The position numbers and the translations under genes are program-made. From Planotetraspora thailandica (GTDB taxonomy: Bacteria; Actinomycetota; Actinomycetes; Streptosporangiales; Streptosporangiaceae), in NCBI RefSeq assembly GCF_016863335.1, contig NZ_BOOR01000070.1, forward strand, positions 1 through 64,000: a stretch of 64,000 bases of DNA, given 5' to 3'. Below are positions 24,825 through 33,385 of the stretch, piece by piece. The first letter of the stretch is position 1. Every line of letters starts with the position of its first letter. The notes beneath the pieces were generated by a model. The model made no database searches. It was not told where the DNA came from and was given only the letters and a program-made list of their open reading frames with translations.

Positions 24825-26455
24825 ATGCTGGGCCGTGTCGAATCGGCCGAATGGGTCATCTCGTCCAGATGCCTCATGACGTCATGGACGGCGACGACCC
24901 CCGGCCGGTGCCTCCGCCACCCCGTCCCGCCCCGCTGCCACGGCTGGGGCCCCGCGAGCGGGCGATACTCCACGCCGGCCGCGTCCAGCCGTACCAGATG
25001 GGCCTCCAGGCGCTTCCTGAACTCGTCCGGTACGGCAGGCCCACCGGTCCACGTGATCTCGGCCGCCGCACATCCACGAGGCCATGCGCGGTAATCGAGT
25101 GTCCGGCTGTCCGGAATGCGCTCGCTCCAGAGTTGGAACTGCGCTCCGATGACCCGGGCACGCTCGTCGGGCGACCAGTCCGCGGGGGCCGGGTCGAAGG
25201 TCGCGACGTCCTCCACGGTGATCGCGTCGCCGATGCCCACGGGCTCCTCGGTCGAAGAGGCCTCCGCGTAGTCGAAATACAGGGGAAAAACGGGCGTCGC
25301 CACCACGTCGTGACCGGCTGCCGCGGCGCGGCGGCCGACGCCGTGCCCTCGCCACGGCATCACGATCGTGTCCTCCCGCAGCATGCCGCTGACGAACGCC
25401 TCGTCCCAGACGACGGCCCGGCTGCCACGCTCGGCCAGCATGTCGGCGAGTCGGCGCAGGAACCATGCGTGCAGGTCACCGGGGGTCTCCAGGCCCAGTT
25501 CCGCCTGGTAAGCCGCGATCTCGGGCGAGGCCGCCCATTCGTCCAGCACGCACTCGTCCCCGCCGATGTGGAAATACGGCACCGTTCCGAGCGCCCCGAT
25601 GATCTCGTCGAACACGGTGCCGAGGAACTCGACGGTGGCCGGCAGCGGGGAGAGGATGGCCGACGATATGCCCCACCGTTCGAGCACTTGGTACGGCTCG
25701 CCGGGCTTGGCGCCGAGGGACGGATATGCCGCCAAGATGGCCGAGGCGTGCCCCGGCACGTCGATCTCCGGCACCACGGTGATCGCCCGCGCTCGCGCAT
25801 ACGCCGAAATTTCCGCTAGGTCGGACAGCGTGTAGAAACCCCCATGTGGCACGCCGTCGAAGGTCGGCTCCTCGCCGAAGTAGCTCGTGACCGTTTGGGT
25901 GCGATGTGATCCGATCTCATGCAGCCGCGGAAACGCCCGACTCTCGACCCGCCACCCCTGGTCGTCGGCGAGGTGCAGATGAAGCCGGTTCAGCTTGTGT
26001 ACGGCCAGCAGATCGATCAACCGCAACACTTCGCGCTTCGGCAGGAAATTTCGTGCGATGTCCATGTGCGCCCCGCGCCACGAGAAGCTCGGCGCGTCCT
26101 CGATGCGGCCCGCGGGCAACGTCCACGGCAACTCGGAGATCATGACGGACCGATACGCGTCCGCCGGCAGCAACTGCCTCAGCGTCTGCCCCGCGTAGAA
26201 CGCCCCCGCCGGGTCTGCGGCGCCGATTCGCACCGACTCCGGCGTGATCGTAATCTCGTACCCCTCGGCGGCCAGGCCGGGGACCTGCTCCACCGTCACC
26301 GCCGCCGTCTCCGCCGGCCGCAGGTCCAGTACGGCCAGGGCCTGCCGTACCGAGTCGACCAGGTGGGCGGGTCCGGCGATGGCCGTGCCTGGGGCGAGCT
26401 CGAAGGAACCCGACGCCGGCTCGGTCGTCTTCGGGCGGGGAAGCAGGTAATCCAT
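24821..26455 (-). CDS. Beta-N-acetylhexosaminidase (GH20)
   Basis: A 544-residue glycoside hydrolase. The N-terminal GH20b-type domain ends near residue 120 and the TIM barrel follows from WRGAHMDIARNFLPK. The catalytic pair is Asp300-Glu301 in HIGGDECVLDEW; VPEIDVPGHASA and HLADDQGWR are further family motifs. No signal peptide, so it acts in the cytoplasm or leaves by another route. No clear ribosome site marks the start; ATG at 26455 is chosen and 26467 is possible. It removes terminal GlcNAc or GalNAc from oligosaccharides. It is bracketed by arrays B and C in inverted orientation. Confidence 0.9.
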   Translation of the reverse strand: MDYLLPRPKTTEPASGSFELAPGTAIAGPAHLVDSVRQALAVLDLRPAETAAVTVEQVPGLAAEGYEITITPESVRIGAADPAGAFYAGQTLRQLLPADAYRSVMISELPWTLPAGRIEDAPSFSWRGAHMDIARNFLPKREVLRLIDLLAVHKLNRLHLHLADDQGWRVESRAFPRLHEIGSHRTQTVTSYFGEEPTFDGVPHGGFYTLSDLAEISAYARARAITVVPEIDVPGHASAILAAYPSLGAKPGEPYQVLERWGISSAILSPLPATVEFLGTVFDEIIGALGTVPYFHIGGDECVLDEWAASPEIAAYQAELGLETPGDLHAWFLRRLADMLAERGSRAVVWDEAFVSGMLREDTIVMPWRGHGVGRRAAAAGHDVVATPVFPLYFDYAEASSTEEPVGIGDAITVEDVATFDPAPADWSPDERARVIGAQFQLWSERIPDSRTLDYRAWPRGCAAAEITWTGGPAVPDEFRKRLEAHLVRLDAAGVEYRPLAGPQPWQRGGTGWRRHRPGVVAVHDVMRHLDEMTHSADSTRPSM

Positions 26456-26492
26456 ATCGCAGATCATGCCAAACGGCCGGAAATGTCCGGCA

Positions 26493-26627
26493 GCGGGTCA
26501 TGCATGATCACGTTCGGCGTCGCCCCAGGTCAGAGGCAATTTGCTCGAACTTCTGCATGATCACGATATGCATATCCCCAGCTCAACGGGGAAGCTCCCG
26601 AACTTCTGCATGATCACGCCCAAGGGG
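26493..26627 (-). repeat. 53-bp repeat array C
   Basis: Read on the minus strand: lead-in CCCCTTGGG (26627-26619), complete cores at 26618-26599 and 26565-26546, and a truncated core ending the array at about 26512-26501. Spacing is again exactly 53. The two inter-core stretches keep GAGCTGG and GACCTGG at offset 15-21. It reads in the sense of the amidase gene. The outer 29 bases are an exact inverted copy of 24584-24612. Between array and amidase (26628-26707) are several CCCCAAGG and CCCCAAGGGG motifs and another TGATCA, possibly decayed lead-in copies. Confidence 0.92.
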
Positions 26628-26707
26628 TTGGGGGGTCACCACCATTAGGTGTGAGTCACCCCAAGGCGTGATCACCCCAAGGGGTGTGGGGGACCGCCCA
26701 AGGGGGG

Positions 26708-27559
26708 TCAGGTGAGATACGTGCTGATGCCTTTGGCGAGGGCTTCGGCGATGCGCTGGCGGAATGCGGCGCTCTTGAACTTGGCGGCCTCGCTCGCATT
26801 GCGCATGTTCCCGCACTCGATGAAGATCTTCGGCACCGTCGACAGGTTGAGGCCGCCCAGGTCGCTGCGGTAGTCGAGCGCGTTCTTGCCGATATACGTC
26901 GAGTACGGCAGGCCGGTCCCGGCGTGGAAGGCGTTGCGGACGTCGAGGCCGAGTTGCTTGGAGGCACCCACGACCGGGTCGACGGGCCCCTTGATCTTCT
27001 TCGGCATGATGATGTGGAAGCCGTGCGCCTTCGCAGGGGCGCCGTCGCCGTGGATGGAGATCGCGGCGTTCGCCTTGGCCTTGTTGCCGATGGCCGCCCG
27101 CTGCGTGACACATGGCCCCACACCGGTGTTGCTCGTGCGGGTGAGCTTGACGGTGGCGCCCTTACTCCGGAGGATGCGCGCCAGTCGGTTGGAGACGTCC
27201 CAGGTGAAGGCGGCCTCGCTGTACCCGTCGTTGGTCGCGGTGCCGGTGGTGTCGCACGCCTTCCACTGCGTGAGCACGTCCACCTGCTTGTTGATGATCT
27301 CCGGATGCCGGAAGTTGCCGCCGTTGTGGCCGGGGTCGATCACCACGACCTTGCCCTTCAGGGCAAGCTTCGGCTTCGCGAGAGCCGGCGTGTGTGGAGT
27401 TATCGCAGGCAGGGGCGCCTTCGTCTTCTGGGTGGCGGCCGCCGGCGTCGCTGTCACAGTCTGCGGCGTGGTCGTTTCCGAGTGCGCCGTGCCGCCGCAG
27501 GCGGCAGATCCCAGCCCGCACATAGCGAGCGCTGCGGCGGCAAGTAGTCGACTGGTCAC
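26708..27559 (-). CDS. N-acetylmuramoyl-L-alanine amidase lipoprotein (amidase_3)
   Basis: A 283-residue exported zinc amidase. The signal peptide ends with a lipobox at Cys21 (GSAACGG), and a Thr/Ala/Pro-rich linker follows. The catalytic domain begins VVVIDPGHNGGN (first zinc His), has the zinc Glu in YSEAAFTWDVSNRLA, the second His in AAISIHGDGA, and the catalytic Glu in KIFIECGNMRNASEAAKF. GTG at 27559 follows GGAGGG with good spacing; the frame upstream lacks support. It cleaves the bond between MurNAc and the stem peptide in peptidoglycan. Confidence 0.9.
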   Translation of the reverse strand: MTSRLLAAAALAMCGLGSAACGGTAHSETTTPQTVTATPAAATQKTKAPLPAITPHTPALAKPKLALKGKVVVIDPGHNGGNFRHPEIINKQVDVLTQWKACDTTGTATNDGYSEAAFTWDVSNRLARILRSKGATVKLTRTSNTGVGPCVTQRAAIGNKAKANAAISIHGDGAPAKAHGFHIIMPKKIKGPVDPVVGASKQLGLDVRNAFHAGTGLPYSTYIGKNALDYRSDLGGLNLSTVPKIFIECGNMRNASEAAKFKSAAFRQRIAEALAKGISTYLT

Positions 27560-27644
27560 GACGATTTCCCTCCACGGAAAGTCTGTACGCCCCCAACTTA
27601 CGTGTATTGGGAGCGTAATCAGACCGTTATGTCGTGAAAGGGAA

Positions 27645-27893
27645 TTACCAAACAGGCTCGGCGACCTCTTGCTTGTGCAAGAGGGCGGCAAGCTCTCGGG
27701 CATCCTCGGCGTCGAGCCCGAGAACCACGCGAGGACGTCCCCACGGGTGGTCGATCGAATGGGCGACGTAGCTCGCCACAGACTCGGCGATGTCCTCGCC
27801 GGTCAGCCCGCGGGCCTCGCGCCAGTAAGCCCAGGCCCGCTCGAGTTCGCCCGCCGCTCGCTGGGCGCACGAGACCAACTCTGGATCACGCAT
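27645..27893 (-). CDS. Small conserved-looking hypothetical protein
   Basis: An 82-residue acidic, soluble protein with helix-rich sequence (CAQRAAGELERAWAYWREAR and DAEDARELAALLHKQEVAE). A GGGGG stretch precedes the ATG. It has normal protein-like composition and its own codon pattern, but no family is recognised. It lies between the amidase and LacI genes on the same strand. Confidence 0.65.
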   Translation of the reverse strand: MRDPELVSCAQRAAGELERAWAYWREARGLTGEDIAESVASYVAHSIDHPWGRPRVVLGLDAEDARELAALLHKQEVAEPVW

Positions 27894-28021
27894 GAATCCC
27901 CCCGATTCTCGCGGAAATCAGTCGCCGACCTGGCGGGTCCCCCCGATGTCTGCGACCCGCCGGGGGTCGGCGTCACGGCCCGAGTCAACACCCTCGGCGA
28001 CGCGACACGTCGGCGGTTGAC

Positions 28022-29125
28022 CTAGCTTTGAGAATCGCTTGGAGGCGGGCAGGTGCTGCGGCGCATGATGAGTTGGGGTTTCACCTGGCGCAGCCTGGCC
28101 GCCTTGCCGGGTTCGGTGATGCGGTCGCTCAGCAGTGCGGCGGCCGAACGGCCCATCGCCCTGCGGGGCTGGTCGACGCTGGTCAGGGATATGTGGTTGA
28201 CCGCGGCGAGGTGGGTGTTGTCGTAGCCCACGACGGACAGGTCCTCGGGCACCCGCAGTCCCAGCTCGCTCGCCGCCGTGAGGACGCCCATGGCCACGAT
28301 GTCGTTCGCCGCGAAGATCGCTGTCGGCCGCGGGTCCCTGTTCAGCAGGGCCAGCGCGGCACGTCGTCCGCCTTCCTCGGTGAAGTCGCCGTGCTCGACC
28401 ATGATGTACGGCGCAAGCGCGTGGCGGCGCATCGCCACCAGGTAACCCTCACAGCGATAGCGTGCGGCCGACGACGGTGTGCCCTCGATGTGGGCGATAC
28501 GCCGGTGGCCGAGCTCAACCAGGTGGTCGACCGCGTAGCGGGCGCCCAGCTGGTCGTCGTCCACGACGATGTCGACGCCGTCGAGGGAGACGTCACGCTC
28601 GCCCACCACGACTGTTGGGGTGTAGGCCGCGGCCTCCGCGAGCGTCGAACTGGACGGCGCCACGCCGAGCAGCACGAGACCGTCGACCCGGAGCTCGAGG
28701 AACGCTTCGACCGCCTCATCCTCGAACGCGGGGTCCCACCGGCCGCTGCCGATGAGTAACCGCAGACCGTCGCCGTGCAGGCTCTCCTGCAGGCCGTCAA
28801 GGAATTCGGCGTAAAAGGGATTGTGGAGGTCGGCGACCAAAGCGCCCACGAGGTGGGTGCGGCCCTCGACCAAGCTGCGGGCCACGGCGTTGGGCCGGTA
28901 CCCGAGCTCTCTCGCGGCCTGGAGAACCGCTTCCCTGCGATGTTCGCTGACGTGTGACGAACCCCTGAGCACGAGGGATACCAGCGACTTCGAGACGCCG
29001 GCGCGCTCGGCCACATTCCGGATCGTCGGCCGTGGCCGCGGACTGAACCCCTCGGAGAGCCCGCCGTCGGGTAGCGAAACCGCGGCGTCGTTCCGGGCAG
29101 TGGTCTGCATGGACGGTCCTGACAT
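28022..29125 (-). CDS. LacI family transcriptional regulator
   Basis: A 367-residue repressor with an unusually long N-terminal tail of about 30 residues before the helix-turn-helix (TIRNVAERAGVSKSLVSLVL) and the hinge helix (YRPNAVARSLVEG). The effector domain is a periplasmic-binding-protein fold (HLVGALVADLHNPFYAEFLDG; AIFAANDIVAMGVL; VGYDNTHLA). ATG at 29125 follows GGGGAGAACC. No sugar transporter or catabolic gene is adjacent; the nearest sugar enzyme is the GH20 gene 2 kb away. Confidence 0.9.
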   Translation of the reverse strand: MSGPSMQTTARNDAAVSLPDGGLSEGFSPRPRPTIRNVAERAGVSKSLVSLVLRGSSHVSEHRREAVLQAARELGYRPNAVARSLVEGRTHLVGALVADLHNPFYAEFLDGLQESLHGDGLRLLIGSGRWDPAFEDEAVEAFLELRVDGLVLLGVAPSSSTLAEAAAYTPTVVVGERDVSLDGVDIVVDDDQLGARYAVDHLVELGHRRIAHIEGTPSSAARYRCEGYLVAMRRHALAPYIMVEHGDFTEEGGRRAALALLNRDPRPTAIFAANDIVAMGVLTAASELGLRVPEDLSVVGYDNTHLAAVNHISLTSVDQPRRAMGRSAAALLSDRITEPGKAARLRQVKPQLIMRRSTCPPPSDSQS

Positions 29126-29355
29126 GGTTCTCCCCACGATGCGTGGACGTGCACCTGACACAACAAACGATCGAGTTGCCCGTAGGGTACGGGCCGCTCA
29201 CAGTTGTGTTGCTTCTTTCGTGTGGGATCGCGCACTCATATGGGCTGTTTCAGTGCGACTAATCGCCGCTGACCGGCTAAAACGCCCGTCCTAAGAAAAT
29301 CCGGATCCCTTCCTCCAGAAATCTTGATCAACTACTGCGGAGGGGAGCCGATAGT

Positions 29356-30033
29356 GTGCGATGCGTGGGTGCCACATCTCGGGCGGACGGCGAACGGGAT
29401 TCAGCCGAGGGCGGGCGGCGGGCGCGACGCAGGCTCAGCGTCGATCGCAGGCGAGAGGAACTGATCGCGGCCGCGCTGGATCTGTTCAGCAGGCACGACA
29501 CAGAAAGTGTCTCCATCGACGACGTCGCCGCGGCGGCGGGAGCGTCGCGGGCGCTCGTCTATCACTATTTCGGCGGCAAGCAGGAACTCTACGTCGCCGC
29601 ATTACGCAGCGCCGCGGAGGAACTTGAGACACGGCTGCGGCCCGGGAACGGCGGCGAACCCCTCGACGAGCTCGCGCACGGGCTGACGCGCTATTTCGAC
29701 TTCGTGGAAGAGCATGCGGCGGGATTCGCCGCCCTGCTCAGAGGTGGCCCGGCGAATCGCGCGGGCGAGGTCGGTGAGATCGTCGACGGTGTACGGCGAC
29801 GCCTGTTCGGGCTGGTCGTGAACCAGTTAGGAGTGGGGGTTCCGGGCCCCGTTCTCCGGATCACACTCAGATCGTGGATCGCCTCAGTGGAGACGGCGGG
29901 CTTGGACTGGCTGGAGCATCGTGACATCGCCCGATCCGAGCTGGAACGGCTGCTCATGGAGCAGATGACCGCTCTCCTGGGTGTCGCGGCGGGTCGCGAT
30001 CACAGTGTCGGGAGGCTCCTGCAGGCCCGGTGA
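29356..30033 (+). CDS. TetR family transcriptional regulator
   Basis: A 225-residue regulator. The helix-turn-helix is REELIAAALDLFSRHDTES, then VSIDDVAAAAGASRALVYHYFGGKQELYVAAL in consecutive pieces, about residues 32-85. The C-terminal ligand domain is of TetR_C type with FDFVEEHAAGFAALLRGG. GTG start after a GGAGGGG site. No divergent partner is recognisable, so its target cannot be inferred. Confidence 0.88.
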   Translation: MRCVGATSRADGERDSAEGGRRARRRLSVDRRREELIAAALDLFSRHDTESVSIDDVAAAAGASRALVYHYFGGKQELYVAALRSAAEELETRLRPGNGGEPLDELAHGLTRYFDFVEEHAAGFAALLRGGPANRAGEVGEIVDGVRRRLFGLVVNQLGVGVPGPVLRITLRSWIASVETAGLDWLEHRDIARSELERLLMEQMTALLGVAAGRDHSVGRLLQAR

Positions 30034-30227
30034 GGATCGAAGCGCCGGACGTCTGGGGAAGGCGCGGTGACTGCGGGTGGTCGGTCGCGGGGAGGCGCCG
30101 GGCGGGCGGCGCCGGGCCCACACCTTCCCGTGACCCATGGTGGTCACGGGTGTGTGGTCGACGCGCTCACATTCTCGACACGAGCGCGTCCATCTTTCCC
30201 CCCTGCTTTGGCGACGACCCCGTTCGC

Positions 30228-30431
30228 CTACTCCGACCGCTGCTGCGGTATGCCGGCGAGCAGCGCCCGGACTTCGGTCTCCCGGTAGCGCCTGTGTCCG
30301 CCGAGCGTGCGGATGGATGTCAACTTGCCCGCCTTCGCCCACCGGGTGACGGTCTTGGGGTCGACGCGGAACATGGTTGCGACCTCCGCCGGGGTGAGCA
30401 GCGGCTCGGCCTCGGGTGTACGAGCTGACAT
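30228..30431 (-). CDS. bldC: Developmental regulator BldC (MerR/excisionase-like)
   Basis: A 67-residue protein, against 68 in Streptomyces. The winged-helix DNA-binding domain covers nearly the whole chain: LLTPAEVATMFRVDPKTVTR, then WAKAGKLTSIRTLGGHRRYRE. A GGAGGAG ribosome site precedes ATG at 30431; a longer frame to 30572 is not supported. In Streptomyces BldC binds cooperatively to direct repeats and holds back sporulation genes. The flanking genes match the Streptomyces bldC neighbourhood, which strengthens the name. Confidence 0.93.
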   Translation of the reverse strand: MSARTPEAEPLLTPAEVATMFRVDPKTVTRWAKAGKLTSIRTLGGHRRYRETEVRALLAGIPQQRSE

Positions 30432-30750
30432 TTGTGCGGCCTCTCCTCCGTGTGGACCGGCGACAGCGATCCTGCGACTTATCTGACGCTTGTCACGGAT
30501 GTCCCCCAATGATCCTTTAGGTGCGGTTTCTAGGATCATTTGCGGCATCACCCGATGTGACCATACAGCCACGTAGTGCGATTGGCGAGCCCTCTGGGCG
30601 AACGTATCGACTACGCGTTGATGTCACGCTCGGTGATTCTAGCGACACGTTTCGTGGTATCGCAGTGAAAACGGCAAACTACTCAGTTCGTAGATGTGAG
30701 ATCGACCATTCTGTGACCAGATTTGGCAGGTCGCGGCCCTGTCGTTACCT
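30432..30750. other. Intergenic region upstream of bldC (319 bases)
   Basis: No gene is seen. It is less GC-rich than the surroundings and holds the bldC promoter region and the inverted repeat at 30508-30540. Towards 30750 it is the 3' flank of the hypothetical gene on the same strand. No clear terminator hairpin was found. Confidence 0.7.
30508..30540. promoter_or_regulatory. Inverted repeat in the bldC promoter region
   Basis: AATGATCCT (30508-30516) and its exact reverse complement (30532-30540), with 15 bases between, 77-109 bases upstream of the bldC start. The arrangement suits an operator or two half-sites one and a half turns apart. Confidence 0.55.
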
Positions 30751-31662
30751 TCAGTTTGCGAACTGCAGGGCTTGTACTGATCTCCAGCGTGCGATCACGC
30801 GCTGATACATCGCGAAAGCAAGTTCTTCCTGACCGTTGTCCAAACCGCCGAGAGCGGTCGCGATCTCGGCGACGGACTGGTCGTTCTGCAACATCTCGTC
30901 GCTCATGAGGTGAACGAGCCCGCCGTAGTCGAGCTCCACCAGCGAGTGGGGGTGGAACTCCTCCAGCCACCGGCCGACGTCCTCGACCTCGCCCAGCGTG
31001 GGGACGTACCCGACATGCCGCCGGATCACCACCAGTGCCCGGGCGACCCTGCGCCGCGCCTGCGCCATCGACGTGACGTACAGCATGTTCCGCGGCGGCG
31101 CCGTGGTCGTCGGCGCGGAATGCTCGGTGCTCTCGGTCTGCTCGGCCCCCAGGACGAGCCAGCGCTCGGCCGAGTCGAAGGGCACGAACCACGGCGTCGG
31201 GACGTGCCAGGTGCTCGAGCGGATGTTCGTGCGCAGAGAATGCTCATAGCGCTTGAACCGGTCGAACGCGTCGGCCGTGCGCTCGGCCACGGTCTGAGGG
31301 ACGAACCGGTCCGACAGCTTGAGCGACATGGTCCCGCGGAACGACGTGAACGCCAGCCACGACCTGAGCCTGCTCTGCCACGGGCAGACGTACAGCGTGT
31401 CGCCCAGCCGGCGAAGGTAGGCGTTCGGGCTCTCCTGCTCGGGCGCGGGCATGGGGGGCACGCGCATGAGCCTCCGTACGGCCTCGCCGTGCTCCACTTC
31501 CAGCGCGTGGGCCCGGCGCGGCCGGTCACGGGACTCGGCGTAGCCGGTCCACATTTCCTGATCGCGTGGGGCGAAGGCCGTCAGCGGTTCGTACACACGG
31601 AGGTAGGCGGCGTAGGGGAGCACACCAGAATCGTGCCATGTCGACGGGAAGATGTGGCGCAC
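30751..31662 (-). CDS. Conserved actinobacterial hypothetical protein next to bldC
   Basis: A 303-residue soluble protein beginning VRHIFPSTWHDSGVLPYAAY, with a central MSLKLSDRFVPQTVAERTADAFDRF segment and a helical C-terminus. I recognise no domain. Position between bldC and an amino-acid dehydrogenase matches the uncharacterised gene found there in Streptomyces. GTG at 31662 is chosen: an AGGA lies just upstream and the divergent dehydrogenase starts about 100 bases away. Confidence 0.75.
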   Translation of the reverse strand: MRHIFPSTWHDSGVLPYAAYLRVYEPLTAFAPRDQEMWTGYAESRDRPRRAHALEVEHGEAVRRLMRVPPMPAPEQESPNAYLRRLGDTLYVCPWQSRLRSWLAFTSFRGTMSLKLSDRFVPQTVAERTADAFDRFKRYEHSLRTNIRSSTWHVPTPWFVPFDSAERWLVLGAEQTESTEHSAPTTTAPPRNMLYVTSMAQARRRVARALVVIRRHVGYVPTLGEVEDVGRWLEEFHPHSLVELDYGGLVHLMSDEMLQNDQSVAEIATALGGLDNGQEELAFAMYQRVIARWRSVQALQFAN

Positions 31663-31758
31663 TGTCCTGATTTTCCATGATCGTTTTGCTGTGCCCTCGG
31701 TAGTCTGGAGGAGAAATGCCGCAACGGGGCGGCGCATGTGCGATCAGGAGTCACCACC

Positions 31759-32862
31759 GTGACCGACGTCTTCGGGCTTTCTCACAAGGACCCCAGCCCG
31801 GTCGTCCACCCAGGCAGGCACGAACAGGTCGTGTTCTGCTCCGACGAGAGAAGCGGCCTGTACGCGATCATCGCGATCTACAGCACCGCGCTCGGCCCTG
31901 GCCTGGGGGGTACAAGGTTCTATCCGTACGAGAGCGAGCAGGCGGCGCTGGCCGATGTGCTCAATCTCTCACGCGCCATGGCGTACAAGAATTCCCTCGC
32001 CGGTCTGGATCACGGCGGCGCCAAGGCAGTGATCATCGGAGACCCGTCGACCGACAAGAGCGAAGCGCTCCTGCGGGCTTACGGGCGGTTCATCGAGTCA
32101 CTGGGCGGCCGCTACTACACCGCCTGTGACGTGGGCACTTACAGCGAGGACATGGACGTCGTCGCCAGGGAGAGCTCCTACGTCACCGGGCGCACCGAGG
32201 CGCACGGCGGCGCCGGGGACTCGTCGGTCCTCACCGCCTTCGGCGTCTTCCAGGGCATGCGGGCCGCCGCCGAGCACGCGTACGGCACGCCGTCGCTGAC
32301 CGGCAGGCGCGTCGGGGTCGAGGGCGTCGGGAAGGTCGGTCACCGGCTTGTCGACCACCTGATCGAGGAGGGCGCCGAAGTCGTGATCTGCGACGTGGAC
32401 GAGCGGGCCGTCGACCGGGTACGGCAACGCCACCCTGCGGTCCGGGTCGTGGCCGACGCAACGGCTCTGACCTCGGAGGACATCGACATCTACGCGCCCT
32501 GCGCGCTGGGCGGCGCGATCGACGACGACACCGTGGCCCGCCTGAACGCCAAGATCATCTGCGGTGGGGCCAACAACCAGCTGGCGCACCCCGGCGTGGA
32601 CAAGCAGCTCGCCGAGCGTGGGATCTTCTACGCTCCCGACTACGTGGTGAACTCCGGAGGGGTCATCCAGGTCGCGGACGAGATCGAGGGCTTCAACATG
32701 GCGCGGGCGCGGGCCCGGGCCGCCAAGATCTTCGACACCACGGCGAAGATCTTCCGGCTGGCCGACGAGGAAGGCGTCCCTCCGGGCGCCGCAGCGGATA
32801 GGCTGGCGGAGCGCAGAATGTCCGAAGTGGGGCGTCTGAGGGGTATTTGGCTCCGGCGCTGA
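31759..32862 (+). CDS. Leu/Glu/Phe/Val dehydrogenase
   Basis: A 367-residue NAD-dependent amino-acid dehydrogenase. The substrate half has [27 protein letters not shown] with the two active-site lysines, and the conserved acidic pocket. The NAD half has [12 protein letters not shown] (GxGxxG) and CGGANNQLA. In Streptomyces the gene at this place is valine dehydrogenase (vdh), which deaminates branched-chain amino acids to 2-oxoacids; sequence alone does not fix the preferred amino acid. GTG at 31759 follows CAGGAG. Confidence 0.9.
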   Translation: MTDVFGLSHKDPSPVVHPGRHEQVVFCSDERSGLYAIIAIYSTALGPGLGGTRFYPYESEQAALADVLNLSRAMAYKNSLAGLDHGGAKAVIIGDPSTDKSEALLRAYGRFIESLGGRYYTACDVGTYSEDMDVVARESSYVTGRTEAHGGAGDSSVLTAFGVFQGMRAAAEHAYGTPSLTGRRVGVEGVGKVGHRLVDHLIEEGAEVVICDVDERAVDRVRQRHPAVRVVADATALTSEDIDIYAPCALGGAIDDDTVARLNAKIICGGANNQLAHPGVDKQLAERGIFYAPDYVVNSGGVIQVADEIEGFNMARARARAAKIFDTTAKIFRLADEEGVPPGAAADRLAERRMSEVGRLRGIWLRR

Positions 32863-33013
32863 CCGGTGACGCCCGTACGGCGTACCGAGCAGCGCGCAAA
32901 ACAGGTACGGTAATAGGCGAACGAGAGACTGGCGCCTGAAGTCAGGTGGCGTCGGTGCGCGGTGCGTTAGCGACGAGGGGTCGGGCACGACCCCGCATGA
33001 GGGGGTCGAGCCA

Positions 33014-33250
33014 ATGGGGCGCGGCCGAGCCAAGGCCAAGCAGGTCAAGGTCGCCCGCCAGCTGAAGTACAACAGCGGCGGCACGGATCTTGAGCGCCTG
33101 CGCGCGGAGCTCGGAGTCGTGGGTGATGACGATTCCGGCCGCAGTGACGAGCATGACCCTTACGACGAGCTGGCTGATCGGTACGCCGATTATGCGGACG
33201 TCGACGACGATGAGGATGATGGCGACAGCGGCCGTTCCGGCCGTCGTTGA
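33014..33250 (+). CDS. DUF3073 domain-containing protein
   Basis: A 78-residue protein. The basic N-terminus MGRGRAKAKQVKVARQLKY is the DUF3073 signature, and the C-terminal half is extremely acidic (DVDDDEDDGDSG). GAGGGGG precedes the ATG. It is an actinobacterial family of unknown function, usually found beside purM as here. The charged tails suggest nucleic-acid or protein contact, which is inference. A terminator follows. Confidence 0.92.
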   Translation: MGRGRAKAKQVKVARQLKYNSGGTDLERLRAELGVVGDDDSGRSDEHDPYDELADRYADYADVDDDEDDGDSGRSGRR

Positions 33251-33274
33251 GCCCTTCCTGCATGCCAGGTGAGT

Positions 33275-33303
33275 CACCCGGCGGGATCACATCCCGCCGG
33301 GTG
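33275..33303 (+). terminator. Terminator after the DUF3073 gene
   Basis: A perfect 13-bp stem (33275-33287 with 33291-33303) and a 3-base loop, 24 bases after the stop codon. Confidence 0.85.
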
Positions 33304-33326
33304 CCTTCATCCTGTCCGCACTCATC

Positions 33327-33350
33327 GCGCATCCCGGAACCGGGATGCGC
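33327..33350 (-). terminator. Terminator after purM
   Basis: A perfect 11-bp stem (33327-33337 with 33340-33350) and a 2-base loop, 36 bases beyond the purM stop on the minus strand. With the hairpin at 33275 it forms a back-to-back pair between convergent genes. Confidence 0.8.
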
Positions 33351-33385
33351 TTTCGGTGTGCTCATGACCTGCCGTCGTTCGGCGA

